Program-made: the position numbers and the translations under genes
Part shown: one piece after another, positions 32,939 to 43,990 of the stretch
Layout of the letters: each line of letters starts with the position of its first letter
How positions within the stretch are numbered: position 1 is the stretch's first letter
Assembly: GCA_036186865.1 (NCBI GenBank)
Contig: AP025075.1
Location: 23,091,686 to 23,155,685, forward strand
Length of the DNA: 64,000 nt
Direction of reading: 5' to 3'
DNA from: Eustoma russellianum
Lineage: Eukaryota > Streptophyta > Magnoliopsida > Gentianales > Gentianaceae
The notes under the pieces: generated by a model
Told to the model about the DNA's origin: nothing
Database searches by the model: none
The model's input: only the letters and a program-made list of their open reading frames with translations

Positions 32939-34435
32939 ATGGGAAGAGCACCACTAGAAGGGTTGGGGGAGTCCTCTAATCCTCATCGTCGTAGAGATAC
33001 TCATTCTGGTAATCCTGGACAGGATTCCAGAGGGCCTGAACTGGGTACGAAAAAAGAACCAGCGGTGACAGTGGATGAGCGGAATAAGGCCATGAAGTAT
33101 GTGGCTGAGAACTTAGAAGTGTTCAAGGCCGTAGTGGAGCGGCTCAAAGGAAAACGCCCTGAGGTTGAGGATATGGAGGAGGATCCCTTCTCTCTCCATC
33201 CAAGGGAGAAGACTCAACAGCAATCCTCTCATGGTCCCCAAGGGTTCATAGCGGATGCTGGACGGGACAGTGTCAGAGCCCCGACAGTGGAGTCGGTGCC
33301 TTTGCCTAGGCAGCGCCTTGGCGTAAGGCCACGATCTTTTAAAAGTGTGCGTCAAGAGGCCAAAAATCAACCTAGGCCGAGGAGCCATTGTGAAGAACCT
33401 AGGCCAGAATACATGAGGGTATTCTAGGAGAGTCCATTTTCATGGGACATCGCGGAGTATCTGGCACCTGATAACTTCAAGGTGCCTAAGATGGATACTT
33501 ATGATGGAACCTCAGGCCCCACTGATCATCTCTTCCAATTTCAGACAACTATGAGTTTGAAAAATATGCCCGATCCGTTGCATTGTAAAACGTCTCCTAT
33601 GTATTTGTGGGGAAAGGCTAGGAGATGGTTTCAGGAGCTCCCACCACAATCAGTGGAGTCCTTTAGACAGTTGGCGCAAAAATTCAAATCTCAATTTGTT
33701 TCCAGCGCGCCTTTTATTAAAAATTCTTCGCACTTGATGACCTTGAGACAGGGTCCCGAGGAATCAGTGTTGAAGTATATGCAACGTTTTTCAGATGAGT
33801 CACTGCAGGTCAGTGACTGAAATGAAAGAGTGAAAGCAGCTGCCTTCATCAATGGCCTTCGAGCAGGCTGCCTCTTTTCTCAGTTAGCTGAAGAAAGACC
33901 TACATCCTTGAGGGAATGTCTGGAGAAAGCTCATTAGTTTGTCGGAGGTGAAGAGGCAAAACGATTAAAGAAAGAAGCCGAGCAGAGTTCTCGGCGAGAA
34001 GCCTGGCCCAGTTCGAAGGGAGACCGGTGAGAGGGAAAAGACCCCGACCGACACAGTGTGTTTGATCGCTTGGGTGGTCGAGGCAGACGAGGCAGGGAAG
34101 GTCTGCCCCTTTTAGCCTCCAAAGATAGAATCTTGACCGTGATGGAAAAAGATGAATTGTGGACGGACCCTAAACCCCTGGCAGGTCCCAGGGATAAGAG
34201 GGATACTAAGTTGTATTGTCGTTATCATCGGGACGTCGGCCATGACACAGAAGATTGTCGACAGTTAGCTCAGGTGATTCGAAAGTTGATTGAGCAAGGA
34301 CATCTGAAGCAATTTTATAACCCACGTTCACGTCTGCATAATCGTTTGGACTTTCGAAGAAGTCCTCAGAAAGATAAGTGCCGACCTGAGTCCCATCATC
34401 AGGAACATCATCTGGGCCTCCTGCCAAAAAGATGA
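32939..34435 (+). pseudogene. Tat element gag
   Basis: A disordered charged N-terminal part (stop at 33425) is followed by the retrotransposon gag core: FKVPKMDTYDGTSGPTDHL, CKTSPMYLWGKARRWFQELP, FRQLAQKFKSQFVSS and LMTLRQGPEESVLKYMQRF (33475-33815). Another stop near 33818 precedes KAAAFINGL and, near 34210-34265, a knuckle-like CRYHRDVGHDTEDC. Three internal stops. The knuckle spacing differs from a canonical CCHC, as is common in Tat gags. Confidence 0.85.
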
Positions 34436-35205
34436 GGTTAGCCCGGGAACTGGTCTACGGACCAGAAGACATTGTTCCACTAGACTCTAATAATACGGGT
34501 CTAGTGATAGGTTTGTGCATACATTTGGCACCTGACATAATTGTGGAAGTACGTAGAGTATATGTGGATACCGGAAGCACTGTAAATGTAATGTATTATA
34601 GTGTATATAAACAGTTGGGTTTGGCAGATTCCCTAATGACACCGGTGGCCTCATCTCTATACGGGTTTACCGATATGCCAGTTTGGCCGGCGGGCATGGT
34701 CACTCTCAGCGTCAACTTTGGAAAGCCTCCCGCTTATCGCTGTTTGTGGATGGATTTTATAGTGATCATGGAGAGGTCGGCATATAATATTTTTCTGGGG
34801 CGACCAGCCTTGGTGGCTTTGGAAGGAGTAGTTTCCCCTTTGCATGTTAGCATGAAATTTCCCACTTCAGCTGGGGTGGTTACACTTCAAGGGGACATTC
34901 AAGCAGCATAAAGCTGTTATGCCGTGGCCGCTCAGGGAAGTGGGACCGTCCAGCAGGTCAGTCTGGATGATCTGATTTCCCCAGCTGAGGAACGCCTGCA
35001 CTCGGATGATGCGGTGCAGGAGTTCATCTTAGGTCCACTTCGGCCAGACAACACCATAAAGATTGGAACGTTGATGCCTGCCGAGACCTTGGCTCAGCTC
35101 CAAAGTTTATTGAGGGAGTTTCCGGTGATTTTCGCATGGACAGCGGAGGACATGCCTGGGATCCCAACTGCCTTAGCCGAGCATCGGCTTAATGTTGACC
35201 CTTAG
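34432..35205 (+). pseudogene. Tat element aspartic protease
   Basis: VRRVYVDTGSTVNVMYY at about 34548-34598 is the retropepsin active-site motif (D-T-G intact), in a 159-residue open run 34432-34911; FLGRPALVAL near 34790 is the second conserved protease segment. It overlaps gag's end by four bases in another frame. A stop near 34909 separates it from the RT linker at 34924-35205. Confidence 0.82.
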
Positions 35206-36040
35206 GTCAGACCTATTAAGCAGAAAAAGAGGAACTTTGCTCCTGAAAGGAATAAGGTGATAGCAGAGGAGGTCAAAAACTTCTTGCGGCGAAGTTTATT
35301 GAAGAGGTTTTATATCCAATATGGTTGGCAAACACCGTTGTGGTCCCCAAACCCGACAAGACCTGGAGAATGTGCGTTGATTATACTGACCTAAATAAGG
35401 CATGCCTGAAGGACTGTTACCCCTACCAAAAATTGACAGGTTGGTAGACTCTACTTTGGGTTATGAGGTCTTTGATTTTCTTGATGCTTTCAAAGGCTAC
35501 CACCGGATCATGATGGCGAAGGAGGATCAAGAGAAGACTTCCTTTATTACAGAGTCAGGTACTTACAGTTATGTTAGCATGCCCTTTGGACTAAAAAATG
35601 TTGGAGCTACGTACCAGCGCCTAGTCAACTCGCTGTTCTGAGATCAGATCGGCCGAGTTATGTAAGTGTACATTGATGATATGTTGATCAAGAGCAAGTC
35701 TCTTGATCAATATATCTCGAATCTTCACGAAGTGTTTGTCATCTTAAGGGATGCACGTATGAGACTAAACCCGAAAAATGTACCTTTGGAGTACGTATAG
35801 GGAAGTTTCTCGGATACATGGTCTATAAGGAGGGTGTGCAAGCTAACCCGGCCAAGGTTGAGGCCCTCAAAGATATGCACACACCTCGGAACGTTAAAGA
35901 GGTTTAAAGATTGACAGGCAGGATTGCCGTCTTAAGCAGATTTCTGTCCAGATCCGCTGAAAGATCACTTCTTTTCTCCAGATTTTGAAGAAACGAAATG
36001 CCTTCCTCTGGGATAACCAGTGCTAGAAGGCATTTGATGA
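35206..36040 (+). pseudogene. Tat element reverse transcriptase
   Basis: Recognisable: FAPERNKVIAEEV near 35235, LPKIDRLVDSTLGYEVFDFLDAF split over the run at 35410-35490, EKTSFITESGTYSYVSMPFGLKN near 35530-35600 and the catalytic VYIDDMLIKS near 35665-35695. Frameshifts occur near 35290, 35390, 35640 and 35800. Confidence 0.88.
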
Positions 36041-36041
36041 T

Positions 36042-36900
36042 TTGAAAGCGCACTTGGCCGAGGTACCAATGCTGACATCCCCCCTTCTAGGGGAGGTCTT
36101 GTACGTTTACTTGTCAACTTGCCATAAGGCAGTAAGTGCAGTTTTACTCAGGGAGCAGGACACCGTGCGAAGACCCATATATTTTGCCAGTAAGATTCTG
36201 CATGGGGCCGAAGTGCGTTATCCCAATGTCGAAAAAATAATTTTAGCACTGATAGTGGTAGCAAGGAAATTCCAACCTTATCTCCAAGCCCATCCTATAA
36301 TGGTGGTGACAGAACAGCCTTTGAAGCAAATCTTGTCCCGGCCGGACACATCTGGCCGGGCTGCTAAGTGGGCTATGGAACTTGCTGAGTATGATATTGA
36401 GTATAAACCACGCACTTCCGTCAAGGCTCAAGCTTTAGCAGACTTTTTGCTGAGGGGATATTCGTTGAGGAGGACCACATCCCAACACAAGGTTGGATCC
36501 TATATGTAGACGGCTCTTCTTCAAAAGAAGGAAGTGGAGCAGGTCTCCTAATAATCAATTCAAACGAGGAAGAGTTAGAATATGCCCTGCGCTTCGACTT
36601 TGTGGCGACCAATAACGAGGCTGAATATGAAGCTTTAATAGCCGGGCTAAGTCTTGCTCGAAAACTGGGAGCACAGCAAATAACTGCCTGAAGTGACTCA
36701 CATCTCATAGTCTCTCAAATCAATGGAGATTATGAGGCCAAGGAGGACAATATGAAGCGATACTTGGCCAAGGTACAACATTTAAGTGGAATGTTTGACC
36801 ACTTTATGGTGGAACACATCCCCAGATCAGCCAACAAACGGGTCGATGCACTGTCTCGGTTGGCCTCGTCCACCTTGGCTACAGTAGGGAAACAGATTGT
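36042..36900 (+). pseudogene. Tat element dual RNase H (Gypsy-type plus archaeal-type)
   Basis: The first domain (36042-36460) has the degenerate Gypsy RNase H pattern PIYFASKILHGAE and RYPNVEKIILAL. After a frameshift near 36455 a second domain begins with LYVDGSSSKEGSGAG (36500-36540), NNEAEYEALIAGL (36612-36650) and SDSHLIVSQINGDYE (36695-36735), giving the D-E-D catalytic set of archaeal-type RNase H. This second domain is a hallmark of the Tat lineage. One stop (near 36690) lies between its E and D motifs. Confidence 0.85.
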
Positions 36901-37099
36901 TGTGGAGTTAGTAAAGCATCGTGCTTTTGATGGTAACGAAGTATTGCAGCAAGACTACCACAATACATGGATGGATGAAATAGTTACCTATTTGCAACAT
37001 CAAACCCACCCGAAGGATAAATCTCAAGCTCGGCGTCTTCGCCTAAAAGCTTCCAGGTACGCTCTCTTTAATGATCAGCTGTATAGAAAGTCTTTTTCA

Positions 37100-38196
37100 T
37101 AGCCTTGGTTGCGTTGCGTACCTGAAGACGAGGGAGATTATATCCTCTGAGAACTGCATCTGGGAATATGCAGAAGTCATTCTGGCGCACGTTCTTTAGC
37201 CCGCAAATGCTATTTAGCTGGCTACTATTAGCCTATCATTCGCAAGGATGCAGAAGGGCTAGTCAAAAATTGCCAATCTTGTCAAGCTCATGCACTGACA
37301 TCTTATTTGCCGAGCATGAGTTAGCTGTTATTTCTAGCCCTTGGCCGTTTGTACAATGGGGAATGGACTTAGTAAGGCCTCTGCCCCGAGCTCCCGGCTC
37401 GGTCAGATTTTTGCTGGTAGCTATTGATTACTTTACCAAATGGATAGAGGCTGAGCCCTTGGTCACTATAACTGGGGCACAAGTAAAGTTCTTGTGGAAG
37501 AATATTATCTGTCGCTTCAGACTACCACAGGTTTTGATCTCAGATAATGGAAGGCAATTTGTCGAAGACCCTGTGAAAAGCTGGTGCCTCGATTTGCATA
37601 TCAAGCAGCGCTTCACCTCAGTGGCCCATCCTCAATCAAATGGCCAAGTAGAGCTTGCTAACAGGATCATTAAAGATGGTCTCAAAAAGCGTCTGGATAA
37701 GGCAGGAACTAGTTGGGTGGATGAATCACCCAGCGTTCTATGGGCCTATCGCACTACGCCATCTACTTCTACAAAGGAAACTCCTTTTTCTTTAGTATAT
37801 GACACTGAAGCCCTTATTCCTGCAGAGATCGGTTCTACATCAGCCCGGGTAGATTATTACTCTGCCTTAGGCAATGACCAAGAATTGTGGTTAAACTTGG
37901 ACGAGCTTGAGGAAAAAAGAGACCGAGCTCACATGCGTATGGCACAATACATAAACTTGGTTTTCCAATATTACAACTCTCGCGTGCGTCCGAGATCTTA
38001 TCGACTGGGAGACCTAGTGATGCGCAATAATAAATTCAGTCATGCAATCCCAGCAGGAACTTTTAACACTAAGTGGGAGGGTCCTTACCGAATAATTGAA
38101 GTACATTCGGCTAGAGCGTACAAATTACAAACATTAGAAGGCTGGACTCTCCCCCGGACTTGGCACTCTTCTCATCTTCGGCTTTTACATCAGTGA
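37100..38196 (+). pseudogene. Tat element integrase
   Basis: The zinc finger (RSHSGARSLARKCYLAGYYY, then NCQSCQAH, about 37170-37290) is in a frame shifted from the core. The core in 37320-38196 has the D-D-E set: WGMDLVRPL (37360), ISDNGRQF (37545) and QVELANRI (37645), followed by the C-terminal GDLVMRNN, GTFNTKWEGPYRI and WHSSHLRLL module. The core plus C-terminal run of about 290 codons is unbroken. Confidence 0.88.
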
Positions 38197-38301
38197 TGTA
38201 ATTCTCTTGTATATATCAAAGCGTTTTGAACTTGTTTCTATCGCCAATGCCATATTAGACGATGTCCGAGTGAGTCTCGAGCACTATAAAATGGACTCTT
38301 A

Positions 38302-38616
38302 CAAGACCTCGGCAGGTCCGAGGCAAAAGCCCGCCAAAGGGTAAAACAAGACCTCGGCAGGTCTGAGGCAAAAGCCGGCGAAAGGGTAAAACAAGACCTC
38401 GGCAGGTCCGAGGCAAAATCCCGCCAAAGGGTAAAACAAGACCTCAGCAGGTCCGAGACAAAAGCCCGCCAAAGAGTAAAACAAGACCTCGGCAGATCCG
38501 AGGCAAAAGCCCGCCAGAGGGTAAAACAAGACCTCGGCAGGTCCGATGCAAAAACCAGTTAAAGGGAAGAACAAAACCTCAGCAGGTCTGATATAAAAAC
38601 CCGTCAGAGGGAAAAT
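38302..38616. repeat. 45-bp tandem repeat (about seven copies) downstream of Tat integrase
   Basis: Unit approx. aagacctcggcaggtccgag followed by gcaaaagcccgccaaagggtaaaac, period 45 bases, with increasing divergence toward 38616. Since 45 is a multiple of three, the antisense strand stays open across all copies (15-residue repeats including PLAGFCLGP). The Retand family of Tat elements is known for an amplified tandem repeat in this position. Whether the antisense frame is used is unknown. Confidence 0.88.
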
Positions 38617-38639
38617 TTGTACAAACAAGGTTTAAAATC

Positions 38640-39070
38640 CTCTTAACATAAAGAGCCCGAGGTGAAACAGAACAATGTACATACCTCATTTGACCTAGCA
38701 GAGCTAGATAAAATTGCGCTGAAAGGTAATGTTACAAATTCAAGACTTGGGATTATAATTATCGTCAAAGTCAGAGCTTGGTTTAAACAGTGCAGAGTTC
38801 ATTTTTGGCTTATCTATGAATCAGGTCAGCCAAATAACAGGCTTGTTTTATGGTTTGGGGACTTAGTTTATTTTCAGTGAAATTGATCAAGTTTAACGAG
38901 GCCGACATGGGAACTCGGCAACAATAAGTTTGAAGAATAAACTTGATGAAAATGCTGAAAGCAGAAAAGAAGAAAAAGTAAACTACATAAGGCATATTTT
39001 TCATTGAACAATTTGAGTTCAGAATACATTGATGTCTACTCAGCTAAGGATTACAAAGAGAACCCTAAGC
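38640..39070. other. Non-coding part of the Tat element between tandem repeat and antisense gene
   Basis: AT-rich with no recognised domain; holds the 3' flank of the antisense gene. A few 60-70 codon frames on either strand match nothing. Confidence 0.4.
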
Positions 39071-41406
39071 CTAATCATCTTCTTCCCTCCAGTCAGCTCC
39101 ATCTACAAATATTTGGAATTGATCTTCAAACTCTTGGGAAGCGCTAGGATTGTACAGTTCAGCCAGGCGAGGATCCTCTTTGTCCAGGTCTGGATAAACA
39201 TTTGAGCAGAGATCAATGGCTTCTCTTTGGCCGACCTCCATTCCTGAGCTCTGCAGAAGGATCATGTTTTCTTCAAAAAACCTGGATTTCTTGAAGTCCA
39301 CAATTGGTTTGATCTCAGCCTCAATCAGTTGGTGACGCAGTAAGCCTAGTTGGTCTTCATCAGATTTGCTCTTCTGCATCAGCTCAGCAATTTGTTTCTT
39401 CAGAAACTCATTCTCATTTAGAGTCTGAGTGGAGGTCAGCTCCAGATCTGCCACCTTGTGTTCCAACTCATCCACTTTTGAGTTGGAAGTGGCCAGCTTC
39501 ATCTCAGCATCTTCGGCCCTATGCTGGAGTTGGGAAATGTTGGCCCGCAGATTTGTGTTTTCTTGAGTTAGGTCAGCTCTCTTCAGCTCGGCCTCCTCAA
39601 GTTCTTTATTTTTAGCTTCCAACTCCTGAGCTCGGACCTGCAAAGGAAGCAGAGTAAGAAGAAGTTAAGTGATAAAAAGCAAACAAAGCACTCAAGGAAA
39701 GTCTTTGCTTACCAAAGCAATGTTTGACTGAAAGGAATTTTTCAGCTCGCCCTAGGCAGTCGCCCTAAGCTTTTGATGATCCAAGGGCAGGACTACCACC
39801 TTGTTCAACTTTCTGGCTATGGAGGGGTCCAGAGCTGAATCACCCTCTAAAAACCCAATGAGGATTGGGTCTTGAAATTCATTCGGCTGAGGCAGGTTTT
39901 TCTCAGCCGGCTCAGCAACAACCATCTCTGAGGGATGAGATGGCCCTGGATCTTGATTGCTGGAGGCTTCACCCCTTTGTCTCTTTCTGAGGAGAAGGTT
40001 TGAGCCTTCATCAGCCTCTGCCGAAGGCTATGGCTCAGCAAAAGCCTGAGGCTGAATTTCGGCCCCAGTCTCATCATCCAAAATTTCGATTGGCAGAGCT
40101 GCAAAGAAGCAAAACGGGTCAAGACAAAAACAAATCTCAACACTTAGAAAATTTTTGAAGTTGAGGAAAACTCTTACCTGATTCAGGCTCTACTGGCTCG
40201 AGCTCGGCAGAAGCAGCAGTTGGAACTGGGGGCAGAGCTGAGGTAGAAGCTCCCCCAGAACCAAGGGTGCCATTCTTCTTTCTTTACGGGCCTTCTTTTT
40301 GGCTGCTGCCTCAGCCATTTCGCTAGAACGGGAAGAAGATCCAGCCATTGCACCTGCATTAGGGATCAGACAGTTAAACACAGAAAGAAGGGAATGTTGT
40401 TGAAAAGAAATACAATAATAACAACCTCGGACAATGATTAAGTTGTCTGGGAAGAGTGGCAAGTAGTTATCACCAACAGCCGAGTGGTCCAGGTCAGCCG
40501 CTATCCATATCTCAGAATCTACCTTCTGCCAGTCAATGACTATGGGAAGTGTTCGAATTCTGTCTACTTCATCGCAGTAGTCTTGGCCTGACCTCATGTT
40601 ATTAGCTCTGCCAGACTTCCAGATGTTTCTGCTCGACAGTTCAGATTTCTTGATATAGAAAAATTTCCCCTTCCATCTCTTATTGGAAGTGGAAATATTG
40701 ATAGCAAAAGGAAAATTTGTGTTAGACGCTCGCTTGCTGAAATAGTACCAGCTATGCGAGGCCCGACACGCGAAAAGGGCTCGGAAAATAGTAGCATTGA
40801 AAGGAATTTCAGCTATTCTAAGGAAAAGAAGATAACAAAGAATGAGTTTAAGGCCGTTAGGCTAGATTTGAGGAAGCCTGAGTCCATAATCCCGCATAAT
40901 ACGGACAAGTGGCTCAGGAATAGGAAGGTTGAAACCCGACTTGAAGTAGTCCTTGTAGACTGCTTCATAATCCCTAGGGAGATCATAAACAGTCTGACCA
41001 GGCAAGGGAGGGATCGGACTGAATCGATTTTTGTCAATTTTATGGAATTTGCAAATCCTGTCCAGGTCGGCCTCAGACAGGGTAGAGAAAGACTCCTGGA
41101 CAAGGGGAGAGGGTAGACCTCTCTCAATGACCCCAGAAAACAGAGATGGGTCCCTCAGTGGGGCAGGGGGTTTAAAGATGCCGGAGCAGGAGCAATCCCT
41201 GCTTGCTCCGGCAAAGAATTGACCACGGTGATGGCTCTGCTAGACTGGGCAGTATCACCGGTGGTTCGACGTAAATTACTGATGGAAAGATCATCAGCAA
41301 AGGTTGATCTGACGGACAGAGGTGGAGAACCAGAGTTATCTCCACCGCTGGCGGCGTAAGAATCACCCTCAAAAAAATTTTGCGAACCACGTGAAGGTGA
41401 AGACAT
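39071..41406 (-). pseudogene. Antisense spliced gene of the Tat element (gypsy-type transposon protein with coiled coil)
   Basis: On the strand opposite to pol. Exon 1 (41406-40426) starts with an acidic/Ser-rich part (MSSPSRGSQNF), then the domain known in plants as putative gypsy-type transposon protein (RDYEAVYKDYF, FNLPIPEPLVRIMRDYG, ASHSWYYF, KFFYIKKSE). Introns 40425-40354, 40177-40099 and 39712-39638 (72, 79, 75 bases) have GT-AG ends, and introns 1 and 3 join frames exactly. Exon 4 (39637-39071) is a long coiled coil (LEAKNKELEEAELKR, LEHKVADLEL) ending at TAG 39071. Frameshifts near 41190 and 40270 and a stop near 40885 make it a pseudogene here. Antisense extra frames are known in Grande and Retand; their role is unknown. 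Confidence 0.72.
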
Positions 41407-41954
41407 AATGAGAAATTGAAGAAGAAGACTTACAAAAGACCTTAAGGGAAGAGAGAAGAAGACTGGAGGAAGGCTGAGCAAGATCTGAGTCGTCGGAGTT
41501 TGAAAGGGATGCCGGAGGAATAAGCAGAACGCCGGAGCAAAAAGCAAGAACGAATAAAAAGTTCAAATGACCTTGGAAGGATCTATTTATAAGGTTTTAT
41601 CTCGGCAGCCCAAAGATCATCTTGGTATGATCGTCCTCGATACCTGAAAGGGCCAAATTCAGAAGGCTGCGTGACTGACGCTTCGTGCTCGGCGCAAATG
41701 GTATATGCACAGAACAGACCAATCAAAGACAGACACGTGCTAAAAAGACAGTGTAATTATAACCTTGATCAGTTTGGGCTGATCAGCTCATCCAAATACG
41801 CCACCAACGCTTCGTACTTTGTGCAGCCAGTAAATGCGCAGAGCAGTCTAATCAGAGGTTGACACGTCGTCATTAAAAAGACGTCTTGTTAAAGATTCTG
41901 AATCGATTAGTCTGCCCTCTCAGGTCAGCTCGGCCAAACTAATCTGGGGGCAAG

Positions 41955-42797
41955 TGATGAACCAAAAAATGCCGCTTGTTAGTCAACAACAGTCAACGGT
42001 AGGATATGGGTATAAAAACGTTAAGTCCCACAGGTCGGCCCAAAGCTCGGCAAGGTCATATATTGACAAATAATTCATCTCGGCCACAGCGCATCTCGGC
42101 CAAACGGCCACAGCGCATCTCGGCCTCAACTCCATCTCGGCCGATGATAGCACGCCACGCTTGTGACGTCAACTGCGGTCATCATGATAGGCCGACCTAT
42201 GCTCTCTAAAGTCGGCCACTTACGTCTCAACAAGTCGACCCCACGTCTAGGTAATCCTGGGCACTTCTGATTATCTTTCGAAGGCTTGGCCTCGGCTCTA
42301 GAAGTTTACCCAGGGTAATTCTACCAGGTTAAACTCCTAGCCAGATGTCCCAGCCAGCTTATTCAGCTCAGTACAGTGCCACTTGGCGAGCATGCAAGAG
42401 TAAGAGTCATCTTTGTGACCTTCTTGCATGTCATGATTTCTGAACTCTGTCCATGCATTGGCCCAAGATGCCATATAAAAGGCAGTAAACAGGAGAGAAA
42501 AAGAGGAGAGAAAATTCACAAATTACAACTGTGACTCATCTTCCCGACGGTGAAAAACAGCCAGGTTTACCAGAAAACCTTCTACACACAAACTATTACC
42601 AGTATATAAACCTCTCTATAAATAGCCTCTACTGACTTGAGCGTCGGAGGGTATTACCCGGGGACATAGATCCTGGGTCCTCTGACCTTGTTCCTTTGTG
42701 CAGGTCGGCTAACAGCCCATTACAAACAACTGATGGAGAATTGACGGCGTAAACCCCACATCATACTTATTACTTGGTGATAAATCCGACATCATCT
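41955..42797 (+). repeat. Tat element 3' LTR
   Basis: Preceded by the purine tract ctgggggcaag. Starts TGATGAACC; ends CATCATCT where the 5' LTR has CATCATCA. Contains a 20-base duplication of the type ctcggccacagcgcatctcg near 42079-42121. The two LTRs are similar at well above nine bases in ten, so the element is younger than Copia-E. Confidence 0.92.
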
Positions 42798-42802
42798 CTT
42801 TG

Positions 42803-43082
42803 CAAAAGCAAGACATGCTTTTTTAAAAAACATTGGTGGACGACTACTCCAATTTAATTCAGAGATCTATGGTAGACGACTCCATCTGCACTTCGTAAGC
42901 GAGACATACCCATTTATGGATCACTCATATATACATGCATATCTATATATACACACACAGATGTATATAAAAATATACACATACGTACGCATATATACAT
43001 ATACATATGTATACATACAATATATATACATATATATATAAATGTGTGCGTGTAGATATATACACACATATACACAGACAGA

Positions 43083-43137
<55 letters not shown>
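42803..43137. repeat. TA/CA-rich microsatellite
   Basis: From about 42925 the sequence is (TA)n, (ATAC)n and (ACAC) units, ending in an uninterrupted (TA) run at 43083-43133. The 120 bases before it are unique-looking spacer without coding signal. The LINE 3' end abuts this tract. Confidence 0.85.
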
Positions 43138-43990
43138 TTAACGGAAGGTTTTATTAATACGAAGCCTCACTTTTGGCAGATGAAAACCTTATTACAAATA
43201 TCAGAGTATGCGAATAAATAAAATAAAGAACTAATAATAGCATATCTCCAGTCGTATATGATACGCCGCATTAAAACCTTGCCAGGAAAAACCACCCTTG
43301 TGGATAAAACCCTCGCGAGCGTACATATTTATACGGCCGTCATTAATATGTGTGAAATCGATGTTGTAGTACAAATGTGTGCTCTCTGTAGATGCAGATG
43401 TATGCTGAGCTCGCCAGTTGAAGCAGTGGGAATCGGTGCGTAAGTTCATGTCGGTGATGGAGGACATCGTTTGATGAAGAGAATGAAGGTACCATAGAAA
43501 CTTCCAATTGTCCGGTCTGCCTGTACCAACGGAGGCACAGGCAGGAGAGCAAAAGATGAGCCAGTCCATATAGAAACTCAGGAGGGTAGCAACCATCAAA
43601 GAAGAAAGTCGCAAAGACGCCCATGCAGCAGCAGTATTACCGAAAACAACATCAATCAGGCACAGTAAAGACAGACTGAACAAATGTAACGACAAGATGT
43701 TGTTCTCACCAAAGCTGCCTGCACTGACAAGAGTGCAGGCAGCAACAGCATATATACGCCAATCCATGTGGAAGACATTGAGAGTGTGGCACCCGCCATT
43801 GACAATGATAATCCCCCAGCTCTCGCAAAGTATAATCCATGCAGAAGGAAAAATAGCGTGTGCATAAGTACCGAGAAGATCAATGATGAGAAGATGACAA
43901 AGTATAGGCAACATACCATGCCTGCCTGCACTCGCATGAGCACAGGCAGGGGATAAGAAAGTGCGCCAATCCATTCGGAAGACTTAATGG
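43138..43990 (-). other. LINE 3' UTR with three repeated hairpins
   Basis: After the ORF2 stop (43991) three units about 200 bases apart each contain a hairpin with arms like CCTGCCTG / CAGGCAGG (43921-43950, 43714-43743, 43517-43544) followed by a conserved gccaatccat-like block. On the minus strand a 247-codon frame (43974-43231) shows the same threefold pattern as MDWRTFLSPAC, MDWRIYAVAAC and MDWLIFCSPAC; this is best explained by the repeated DNA. The 3' end is aataaaaccttccgttaaag then TA repeats. Confidence 0.7.

Larger units (their letters stand above)
32043..42797 (+). mobile_element. Complete Tat/Retand-type Ty3/Gypsy element (TSD CTTTG)
   Basis: LTRs at 32043-32863 and 41955-42797, CTTTG at 32038-32042 and 42798-42802, PBS TGGCGCTAGAAGGAGGG, and internal gag, protease, RT, RNase H, a second (archaeal-type) RNase H and integrase, in Gypsy order. 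A 45-base tandem repeat and an antisense spliced frame follow pol. Dual RNase H, tandem repeat after pol and an antisense extra frame together point to the Tat lineage (Retand, Grande, Ogre relatives). 10,755 bases. Pol carries several stops and frameshifts, so it is not autonomous now. Confidence 0.92.

Noticed and set aside
38299..38628. 109-codon antisense repeat protein
   Set aside because: Explained by the 45-bp tandem repeat; no start context or homolog. Kept only as an observation.
42921..43103. Frames through TA/CA repeats, also at 49244-49599 and 49649-49912
   Set aside because: Low-complexity Tyr/Ile/His translation of microsatellites; only the codons near 49650-49790 have meaning (LINE ORF1 tail).
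43231..43974. 247-codon minus-strand frame with threefold MDW...AC repeats
   Set aside because: It lies in the 3' UTR of the LINE after the ORF2 stop; its repeat pattern mirrors the DNA hairpin units, and it has no known domain.
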